A DNA stretch of 26,617 bases from a virus. Below, piece by piece: positions 21,353 through 26,617 of this stretch. The stretch is from IMG/VR virus record IMGVR_UViG_3300000117_008524, positions 1-26,617 of that record; one strand, written 5' to 3'. Position numbers and translations under genes: made by a program. Numbering within the stretch: position 1 is the stretch's first letter; every line of letters starts with the position of its first letter. The notes below the pieces were generated by a model that made no database searches, was not told the DNA's origin, and saw only the letters and a program-made list of their open reading frames with translations.

Positions 21353-21856
21353 ATGGCAGATATGGACACAGTATTTGACGCTTTATCTTTCGAGGAGAGC
21401 GTCTCGGCCGTAACGGCCACCAATAGTGTAGATCTTGGATCTAGACGAGTATGGAAAGGTGAGGAGTATGTCTACTGCTTCAATGCAGGGGGCTCTCAAG
21501 CTTCACCTTCTTACGGTCTTAAGATTGTAACTGGTGCTTCTGGATATTCAGTGGCCGTTACTTCTTTGACCGACACTGCTCATCCATTCGTAGGGGTTGT
21601 TAAGCATGCGACTTTAACAACTGACACTTACGGTTGGGTTATGACTAGAGGATTTGTGAGCGTTGAAAACGATGCTGATTCAACTATCACAGGTGATTAT
21701 GTTGCTCTTGCCTTATCTAAGGACGGGACATTTCACCAGGCATACCCAGTTACCGATGCTGTGGGCGTAGGGACATTCAACGTTGTTGGATTTGGCCTTG
21801 ACGTTGACACTGCTTCTGGTGGCTCTTTTTATGCCATGATCCGATCAGGTATTTAA
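21353..21856 (+). CDS. Capsid decoration or head-stabilising protein candidate
   Basis: A 167-residue, beta-rich protein just after the capsid gene, behind AGGAGG. It is rich in Ser, Thr, Val and Gly, with few Lys. KGEEYVYCFNAGGSQA, YGWVMTRGFVSVENDAD and GDYVALALSKDGTF suggest repeated small beta sheets, as in many decoration proteins. No catalytic motif or signal peptide is visible. Its location and composition support binding to the outside of the capsid, but it could be a different minor head protein. An outer protein of this kind would be a good acceptor candidate if virions are glycosylated (inference). Confidence 0.72.
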   Translation: MADMDTVFDALSFEESVSAVTATNSVDLGSRRVWKGEEYVYCFNAGGSQASPSYGLKIVTGASGYSVAVTSLTDTAHPFVGVVKHATLTTDTYGWVMTRGFVSVENDADSTITGDYVALALSKDGTFHQAYPVTDAVGVGTFNVVGFGLDVDTASGGSFYAMIRSGI

Positions 21857-21860
21857 AGTT

Positions 21861-21886
21861 AGGCAGCGTCCTGAAAGGGACTGCCT
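21861..21886 (+). promoter_or_regulatory. Intergenic hairpin with a second competing arm
   Basis: AGGCAG at 21861-21866 pairs with CTGCCT at 21881-21886, extended by TCC/GGG inside. A second CTGCCT at 21908-21913 could pair with the same left arm. There is no T run, so it is not a normal terminator. It lies in the 84-base gap between the decoration and DUF115 genes and may moderate readthrough or RNA stability. Confidence 0.45.
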
Positions 21887-21915
21887 TGTCCTAGGTAAGA
21901 CTTAAAACTGCCTCA

Positions 21916-21927
21916 TAATTATTTTAT
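21916..21927 (+). repeat. TAATTATTTTAT late-gene element, copy 3
   Basis: Exact 12-base copy that is not part of a stop codon, unlike copies 1, 2 and 4. This argues that the element is conserved for its own sake. It overlaps the AGGAG site and is followed by CTTTTATC before ATG. Confidence 0.65.
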
Positions 21928-21940
21928 AGGAGCTTTTATC

Positions 21941-22999
21941 ATGGTAATGCGTACAGTTGAAATGGACTTTGAATATATGAATTATATCCCTAAGTCCCCC
22001 ACCCCTAGAGAGAATCTTTTTAAACAAGCGTGCTCAAATGACGGTTTGACAGTTAACAGCTGGCATAAAGTCTGGGTTGGAAATGCTAAGGCCAATCATA
22101 AAAAGTATGGCCCTTTCAAAAAGAGATCCTTAGGAAATTTGTGGGGTAAGTACGCTAGGCAACCCATTATTGCCCAGGGTAGTGGCCCTAGCTTGAGAAA
22201 TAATATCAAGCTACATAGACCGACTTTTATTAGGAAGGACGTCCTAGGTAAGACTGTTGAAGTCCCTATGGAAATTCCTATTATTAGTTGTCTACACAAC
22301 TACCACTACAATGAGGATAATGGAGTACGGCCTAAGTATTATGTCTCTTTAGACGCAGGTGAGATAACCATCGATGAAATATCCAAAGGTGGTTTGAAAT
22401 CCCCCAAAGAATATCTTGAGAGCACAAAGGATAAAACGCTTATTGCCTACATAGGCTCAAGTCCAAAGCTTTTAGAAGCATGGAAGGGAGAAATCCTTTT
22501 TTTCAACTGTAGCGTCCCCGATAAGCAGATATGTAAAGAGATGAAGGCCATTGAGGATTTCAATTGCTACGTCTCAAGTGGGGGCAACGTCTTAGGGGCC
22601 TGTGTTTATATCGCTAAGGCCTTTTTTGGATGTAACCCTATTTGTTTTACTGGTGCTGATTTTTCCTTTTCTTACGCTAAAGAATTTCATCCATGGAAGG
22701 ATGAGACTTATGCGAAAGTAGGAAATGCTATGAGAGGGATTGATGTTTATGGCAACAAAGTTTTAACTTGGCGGTCATACTTTAATTTCAAATCGTTTTT
22801 CGATTGGATGGCACAAACAGTACCAGGGATTTATGTAAATGCCACAGAAGGGGGCACACTAGGTGCTTACCCCGAAGGTAATATAGCTGATATTAAGCAA
22901 ATGCCTTTGGAATATTTTATCCGAATGTATCACATGCATTGGGACATGGAAGCTCAGGCAAAAACGCCTGAAAAACCATCTAACTTCATTCTTTATTAG
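21941..22999 (+). CDS. DUF115 (Maf/MptE-like) protein, putative nonulosonate glycosyltransferase
   Basis: A 352-residue protein with the DUF115 core. PIIAQGSGPSLRNN has the GxGPSL loop at residues 80-85, PKYYVSLDAG and ...AYIGSSPKLLEAWKG follow, then SSGGNVLGACVYIAKAFFGC and ICFTGADFSFS with the conserved Asp at residue 240. This family includes bacterial motility-associated factors (Maf), which transfer pseudaminic or legionaminic acid to flagellin, and archaeal MptE, a pterin diphosphokinase. The catalytic fold is shared, so substrate is uncertain. Here it lies among virion genes, between decoration and connector genes, and the same phage has NeuB and a cytidylyltransferase. That makes a sugar-transferring role on the virion more likely than a pterin role. 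The start follows AGGAG. Confidence 0.85.
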   Translation: MVMRTVEMDFEYMNYIPKSPTPRENLFKQACSNDGLTVNSWHKVWVGNAKANHKKYGPFKKRSLGNLWGKYARQPIIAQGSGPSLRNNIKLHRPTFIRKDVLGKTVEVPMEIPIISCLHNYHYNEDNGVRPKYYVSLDAGEITIDEISKGGLKSPKEYLESTKDKTLIAYIGSSPKLLEAWKGEILFFNCSVPDKQICKEMKAIEDFNCYVSSGGNVLGACVYIAKAFFGCNPICFTGADFSFSYAKEFHPWKDETYAKVGNAMRGIDVYGNKVLTWRSYFNFKSFFDWMAQTVPGIYVNATEGGTLGAYPEGNIADIKQMPLEYFIRMYHMHWDMEAQAKTPEKPSNFILY

Positions 23000-23008
23000 G
23001 AGAGATAA

Positions 23009-23272
23009 ATGAGCGTCTCTGTTATTGATAAACAACTTTTTGGCAATAAGAGATTGCACGTCATCTCTTACGTTGCTTCTGGTGCCGAAGACAATGTGAC
23101 CACTGGGCTTGATATAGTCGATCACTTCTCTGTAGGCATTCAGTCTGTGGCGACTAGTGCTTATTCAATGGTTAAAAATACAGACTCTAGTGGGACTGCC
23201 TCTAATGGATCTGTTGGTGTAAGTGGCGTTGCTTCTGGTGACCATTTTTTCATTTACGCTTATGGAAGATAG
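23009..23272 (+). CDS. Small head-module protein, 87 residues
   Basis: ATG 23009 follows AGGAGA closely after the DUF115 gene. The 87-residue product is Ser/Gly/Val-rich and beta-like (LHVISYVASGAEDN, then FSVGIQSVATSA and GVSGVASGDHFFIYAY). There is no charged coil or catalytic motif. The next protein has a similar size and composition, so the two may be related or pair in the virion. The family is not recognised; a head-completion or decoration role is likely from position. Confidence 0.68.
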   Translation: MSVSVIDKQLFGNKRLHVISYVASGAEDNVTTGLDIVDHFSVGIQSVATSAYSMVKNTDSSGTASNGSVGVSGVASGDHFFIYAYGR

Positions 23273-23281
23273 GAGGCCTAT

Positions 23282-23623
23282 ATGTTTGGCCCTAAAGCTA
23301 AGAGTTTTGAAATTGATTTATCGTCAGGTAGTACTTCTACAAGCGCCTTCGCCTTAGGAGGCCATAGCTGGGATCATATCTTTTTAGAAATCCCATCTCA
23401 CGCTAGTGGTGGGACTCATTACATTCAAGTAAGTGACGATGAATCAGGTAACTTCCATAGGCTTCACTTAATTGATGAGGCAGATGGTGGTGATAATGTG
23501 GTACAAATATTGGCCCCTAACGGGAAGGTCGTTAAACTTCCTAGTGGGCTTAGTTTTGTAAAAGTCGAAAACACAAGTGGAGTAACAGACTCTACTATGA
23601 GTTATGTCTTTTACTGTTCTTAA
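23282..23623 (+). CDS. Small beta-rich virion protein, 113 residues
   Basis: The 113-residue product follows AGGAGG and has sandwich-like strands: SFEIDLSSGSTSTSAF, HIFLEIPSHASGGTHYIQV, FHRLHLIDEADG, then LSFVKVENTSG. Composition matches neck, decoration or tail-adaptor proteins. No enzyme motif is present. It ends in the fourth TAATTATTTTAT element, which starts with its stop codon. Confidence 0.68.
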   Translation: MFGPKAKSFEIDLSSGSTSTSAFALGGHSWDHIFLEIPSHASGGTHYIQVSDDESGNFHRLHLIDEADGGDNVVQILAPNGKVVKLPSGLSFVKVENTSGVTDSTMSYVFYCS

Positions 23624-23632
23624 TTATTTTAT
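23621..23632 (+). repeat. TAATTATTTTAT late-gene element, copy 4
   Basis: The last exact copy, starting in a stop codon and followed by ATGGAGATTTT ahead of ATG 23644, so it runs into the next ribosome binding site. Confidence 0.6.
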
Positions 23633-23643
23633 ATGGAGATTTT

Positions 23644-24006
23644 ATGAGCATGGTTAAGGTATGGAATGATAATCATTTAGACTACACAGAGCCATTTGAG
23701 GACTACCACATTTCAATTAAGGCCGGACACTTTATTACAATGGACGAGGAAAAGGCCATTAAATTTAAAGGGCAGTACCGACCGATTATTAAAGATGGGG
23801 GAGGAGTCCAAAAACCAGAGAGCTACAAAATGATTAGGATTGAGCCTATTGGGAAGCAAGAGTTAAAGACAATTGACTCCCATAGATGTCAGGGTTGTTC
23901 TTTTATCGGTAAAGATAAAAAAGACCTGGACGCTCATATCACTGAAATGCACCTAGACCAAATCCTTGATAAAGACGAGTACAAAAAAAGACTGGCAGGT
24001 AAATAA
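23644..24006 (+). CDS. Head-module protein with a C2H2-type zinc finger
   Basis: The 120-residue product has a beta-rich N-terminal half (MVKVWNDNHLDYTEPF, then ISIKAGHFITM). In its second half is HRCQGCSFIGKDKKDLDAH followed by ITEMH, which reads C-x2-C-x12-H-x4-H (Cys82, Cys85, His98, His103), the spacing of a classical C2H2 zinc finger. The finger is followed by a charged helix. Such fingers occur in some phage structural and head-tail proteins; nucleic acid or protein binding is possible. It overlaps the next gene by one base (TAATG). Confidence 0.72.
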   Translation: MSMVKVWNDNHLDYTEPFEDYHISIKAGHFITMDEEKAIKFKGQYRPIIKDGGGVQKPESYKMIRIEPIGKQELKTIDSHRCQGCSFIGKDKKDLDAHITEMHLDQILDKDEYKKRLAGK

Positions 24007-24443
24007 TGGAGCTAAAGGGTTATTACACAGCAATTTGTAGGGGCCCTAATGGCGAAATTAAAGGGCAAGTCCAAGGTCACAACGTTATTACTTCTGTTGG
24101 TAAAGAGTTTCTTGCTTCTTTTCTTAGCTCTGCTTGTGCTGGGGCCTCCACCTTTACGATGAAATATCTAGCGGTGGGATCCGACAATTCAGCAGAGGCC
24201 GACACAGACACAGACCTAGGGACAGAAATTGGCCGTCACACAGGGACGGTTAGTTATTTGTCTAATCAAATTTATCAAGTTGTCGCGACCTTTGCCACTG
24301 GCTCGGCAGCTGGTCAAGTTAGCGAGTATGGAATTTTCTCAAGCAATACAGGGGGCACGATTTTAAGTAGGGACACAGAGAGTACCTTATCAATCGGCAG
24401 TAACGACACTTTAACCGTCACTGCCCAGATTACGATAGCCTAA
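24006..24443 (+). CDS. Virion fibre- or tail-associated protein, 145 residues
   Basis: The product has the common phage layout NVITSVGKEFLASFL near residue 30, then MKYLAVGSDN and ADTDTDLGTEIGRH, followed by alternating beta strands (YQVVATFATGSAAG, SEYGIFSSNTGG). These blocks occur in many small virion proteins of tail-fibre or head-fibre type. There is no signal peptide or enzyme motif. It begins in the previous stop codon and is followed by two more small genes leading to the connector proteins. Confidence 0.7.
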   Translation: MELKGYYTAICRGPNGEIKGQVQGHNVITSVGKEFLASFLSSACAGASTFTMKYLAVGSDNSAEADTDTDLGTEIGRHTGTVSYLSNQIYQVVATFATGSAAGQVSEYGIFSSNTGGTILSRDTESTLSIGSNDTLTVTAQITIA

Positions 24444-24462
24444 GGAATAACATGGGGGGATT

Positions 24463-24843
24463 ATGGCCGATCAGACAAAATCGATATCCAATACCCTCTC
24501 ATTTTTTGGGCCTGAGCCTGCTTACTATAATACCGCTGTTTATGGCACTGACACCTATGGCGACACTAATGATCTAGATGTCCAAATAGGTAAAGTCTTA
24601 TCTAATTCAATTACCCCAGACACAGACATTTTTAAAAACCTTAGTATTGTTAGAACTAACTCACTTAGCTTTATAGGGGATTGGACGACTAGCGAACTAG
24701 TGGGGGACGGCTCAGGTTGGTTTTATAACTTCCCTCCAAAAAATGCAGAAAACAGATCCTTAACTTCTTGGACTCAACAAACAGAAGAGGACTCGACCTG
24801 GTCTCCTGTTAGTAGTCCAGACTACGATTGGGATGAGACATGA
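24463..24843 (+). CDS. Hypothetical virion protein, 126 residues
   Basis: An acidic, aromatic-rich protein (SFFGPEPAYYNTAVYGTDTY, then DLDVQIGKVL, and a tail with DYDWDET). It contains few basic residues. Trp and Tyr repeats suggest surface exposure or packing against another beta protein. It has a GGGGGATT-type site before ATG 24463 and ends in an ATGA overlap with the head-tail adaptor gene, so the two are probably translated together. No recognised family. Confidence 0.65.
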   Translation: MADQTKSISNTLSFFGPEPAYYNTAVYGTDTYGDTNDLDVQIGKVLSNSITPDTDIFKNLSIVRTNSLSFIGDWTTSELVGDGSGWFYNFPPKNAENRSLTSWTQQTEEDSTWSPVSSPDYDWDET

Positions 24844-25490
24844 CAATTACGGAATTTTTAACTTTGGCCAGAGAGAGCTATAACGCAGTAGGGGACACAT
24901 TTTGGTCAGATAATGAATTACTTGGTTATGCCTATATTGCTGAGCTAGCTATTGCTCGCAATGGACTAGACATAGAAAGGACATTCACTACCGACTCAGT
25001 AAATGGCCAAAGCGAGTATGACTACCCCACAAATGCTATTCAGATAAAGCGCTTAACTTATAATGGAGCAAAACTTCAACCTATTAGCTTTGGAGAGTGG
25101 GACGCCTTAACCGCTATGGACGAGGACTCAACGACTTCTGGCGAGCCTCAATATTACATCCAATGGAATGACGTTTTTATTTTATATCCGACTCCTGACA
25201 CAGATGGGACAGACTATATAAAAGTTAGGGCCATTGTAAGACCTACAAGGCAATCGGCAACAGGTGCCTTTAGTGTAGATGAGCAATGGCACCCAATCAT
25301 TATGGATCATACGCTTTATCGTATGGCCGTTAAAGATCAAAACATGGCAGTAGCTAAAGACTATAAGGACTCGTTTGAGAGAGGTCTTTTAGATGTCCTT
25401 CAATGGCGCGCTAAGAAAAAAAGAGGGGATCGCTTTGCTATTGTTAAAAATACCGATGCAAGGCCATGGACAGTAATGGGATCAGTATGA
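24840..25490 (+). CDS. Head-tail adaptor protein candidate
   Basis: The 216-residue product has an N-terminal helical domain (ITEFLTLARESYNAV, WSDNELLGYAYIAELAIAR) followed by beta sequence (EYDYPTNAIQIKRLTYNG, then YYIQWNDVFILYPTP) and a helical end (YRMAVKDQNMAVAKDYKDSFERGL). This pattern, WSDxELLxY at the start and a YPxNxIxIxR segment, is seen in phage adaptor proteins that attach below the portal, of the kind used by podoviruses (tail tubular A-like). Overlap with the next gene (ATGA) supports coordinate translation. The assignment is by pattern and by order after the capsid genes. Confidence 0.75.
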   Translation: MTITEFLTLARESYNAVGDTFWSDNELLGYAYIAELAIARNGLDIERTFTTDSVNGQSEYDYPTNAIQIKRLTYNGAKLQPISFGEWDALTAMDEDSTTSGEPQYYIQWNDVFILYPTPDTDGTDYIKVRAIVRPTRQSATGAFSVDEQWHPIIMDHTLYRMAVKDQNMAVAKDYKDSFERGLLDVLQWRAKKKRGDRFAIVKNTDARPWTVMGSV

Positions 25491-26617
25491 CTAAGCCTTT
25501 TACAAAAATTTACCCCAATATAGGCGATGGGATTATTACCCTTGATGGTGGCCTTAACTCTAGATTCCCTGTGTCCACTATACAGGATAATGAAAGTCCA
25601 GACTGCCAAAACGTAGTCTTTGAAGATGGGACAGTCTCAACAAGAGAGGGGACGTCTAAATTAAATACGGCCTCTATTGGATCCTTTGTAGGGGATGGGC
25701 TTTATACAAGGCACGATAACTCAGGCAGTGAGACCATGGTCGCGTTTGCTGGTGGATCAGCATGGGATCTTCAAGGGACATCTTTTATCACAATAGGATC
25801 TGCCCAGTCAGTTTTTACAGCTGGTATTAGGGTGGGATCGTGTGAGTATGAAAATCAATTATTTTGTGGAAATGGGGGCGTGATCCCTTATAAATGGAAT
25901 GGGACCGATTTCACTAGACATGGGGTTTATCCTCCCACTTCTACAATGACGGCAGCGACAAGCTCTAATGGGACTTTAACAGGAGACTACCTTTATCGGC
26001 TAACGTTTGTTAATAGTCAGTCTGTTGAAAGCGATGTAGGCCCTATTATGGCCACCTTCACGGCAGCAAGTGAAGAGATATCAGTAACAAGCATCCCTGT
26101 GGCCCCACAAAGCTTTGGCATATCAACCCGACGATTATACAGGACGGAAGCTGGTGGTAGTACTTATAAACTTGTCGCGACAATTAATGATAACACCACT
26201 ACTAGTTACACCGACAATAACGACGATGCCGAACTTGGAGGGGATGCCCCAACCGATCAGGGTGTACCTCCAAACTATGGCTTCTGTGTTACATTTGCTG
26301 ATCGCATTTTTTGTAACGATCCTTCTAATCTTAATTACGGTTGGTATAGCGAGCTTGGCAATCCGTATGTTTTTAAAGCTACTAACTTCCAAAAAGTAGG
26401 GGATAACTCAGGTCAATTACTTAGAGGTATCCAAGTCCATAATAATGGTATTTGCTATGCCCACGACGAGGGCTTTACCTTTTTATATATGCCTGACACT
26501 AATCCGACTAACTGGGTTAGAGTAGAGCTCCCAGTTGATTACGGATCCCGAAGTCCATTTGGCCTTATCAACTTTCAACAGCGCTTATTATTCCCTGCAC
26601 TACGTAATGAGAAGATC
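25487..26617 (+). CDS. Tail tubular or stopper-like beta-propeller protein, partial
   Basis: ATG 25487 overlaps the previous stop (ATGA), and the frame runs off the window after 377 codons. The start, ITLDGGLNSRFPVSTI then DNESPDCQNVVFEDGTVSTR, is typical of large phage proteins next to adaptors: a strand-rich beginning with DNExP and NVxF. Later segments show repeated blades, e.g. GDYLYRLTFVNSQSVES, FADRIFCNDPSN and GICYAHDEGFTFLYMP, in line with a beta-propeller-like fold. Tail tubular B proteins of podoviruses have this position. The missing 3' part prevents certainty. Confidence 0.77.
   Translation, partial: MTKPFTKIYPNIGDGIITLDGGLNSRFPVSTIQDNESPDCQNVVFEDGTVSTREGTSKLNTASIGSFVGDGLYTRHDNSGSETMVAFAGGSAWDLQGTSFITIGSAQSVFTAGIRVGSCEYENQLFCGNGGVIPYKWNGTDFTRHGVYPPTSTMTAATSSNGTLTGDYLYRLTFVNSQSVESDVGPIMATFTAASEEISVTSIPVAPQSFGISTRRLYRTEAGGSTYKLVATINDNTTTSYTDNNDDAELGGDAPTDQGVPPNYGFCVTFADRIFCNDPSNLNYGWYSELGNPYVFKATNFQKVGDNSGQLLRGIQVHNNGICYAHDEGFTFLYMPDTNPTNWVRVELPVDYGSRSPFGLINFQQRLLFPALRNEKI

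Noticed and set aside
26115-26399. Frames on both strands inside the last gene
   Set aside because: The long partial frame from 25487 explains this region; the others are shadows.
1-26617. CRISPR array, integrase or attachment site
   Set aside because: No regularly spaced repeats, no tyrosine or serine recombinase motif and no tRNA-end duplication were seen.

Overview
This window is an internal piece of a tailed double-stranded DNA bacteriophage (Caudoviricetes) or a prophage of one. It is AT-rich (about 40% GC by eye), very densely packed, and open at both ends: the first and last genes run off the window. Recognisable phage hallmarks are the large terminase subunit, portal, scaffold-like protein, major capsid protein, head-tail adaptor, endolysin, an ERF recombinase and a replication module. 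Genes mostly have AAGGAG-type ribosome binding sites and ATGA or TAATG overlaps, as in a bacterial virus. The host cannot be named. No tRNA, rRNA, integrase or CRISPR was seen.

Layout. (1) Positions 1-3218: a sugar-modification cassette with a Gfo/Idh-type dehydrogenase (partial), an SpsF-like cytidylyltransferase split by an apparent frameshift, a class III (GSA-type) aminotransferase whose 5' end also looks frame-disrupted, a small coiled-coil protein and a GNAT acetyltransferase. (2) 3211-4157: a lysis module with membrane proteins and a T7-lysozyme-type amidase, ending at a strong terminator. (3) 4238-5113, minus strand: two small proteins and an ERF-family single-strand annealing protein. 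(4) 5114-5361: a divergent intergenic region with three hairpins that abut one another. (5) 5362-10002: a replication and maintenance module with a DnaD-like initiator, a RecA/RepA-fold ATPase, a HExxH protein, a VRR-NUC nuclease, a ribbon-helix-helix candidate and ParB. A structured leader precedes one of these genes. (6) 10099-14546: a RebB-like protein, a ParB-methyltransferase fusion, a small-terminase candidate, a NeuB-type sialic acid synthase, a large virion protein and tiny Lys/Gly-rich ORFs. (7) 14595-26617: the late virion module, starting with a terminase interrupted by a LAGLIDADG-containing intein. It continues through portal, scaffold, capsid and decoration proteins, a DUF115 (Maf/MptE-like) protein, small structural proteins and the head-tail connector genes.

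The most striking theme is that the dehydrogenase, cytidylyltransferase, aminotransferase, acetyltransferase, NeuB synthase and DUF115 protein together match the gene content of bacterial nonulosonic acid (pseudaminic, legionaminic or sialic acid) flagellin-glycosylation loci. In this phage they are scattered, with NeuB beside the terminase and the DUF115 gene embedded among head genes. One inference is that the phage makes or redirects an acidic nine-carbon sugar and attaches it to a virion protein; altering the host surface is the alternative.

Other notable features are an intein with a Gly first residue plus class-3-like Cys and Thr, two structured RNA-like regions, a repeated TAATTATTTTAT element ahead of late genes, and clustered frame disruptions near the left end that may be assembly errors or real decay.
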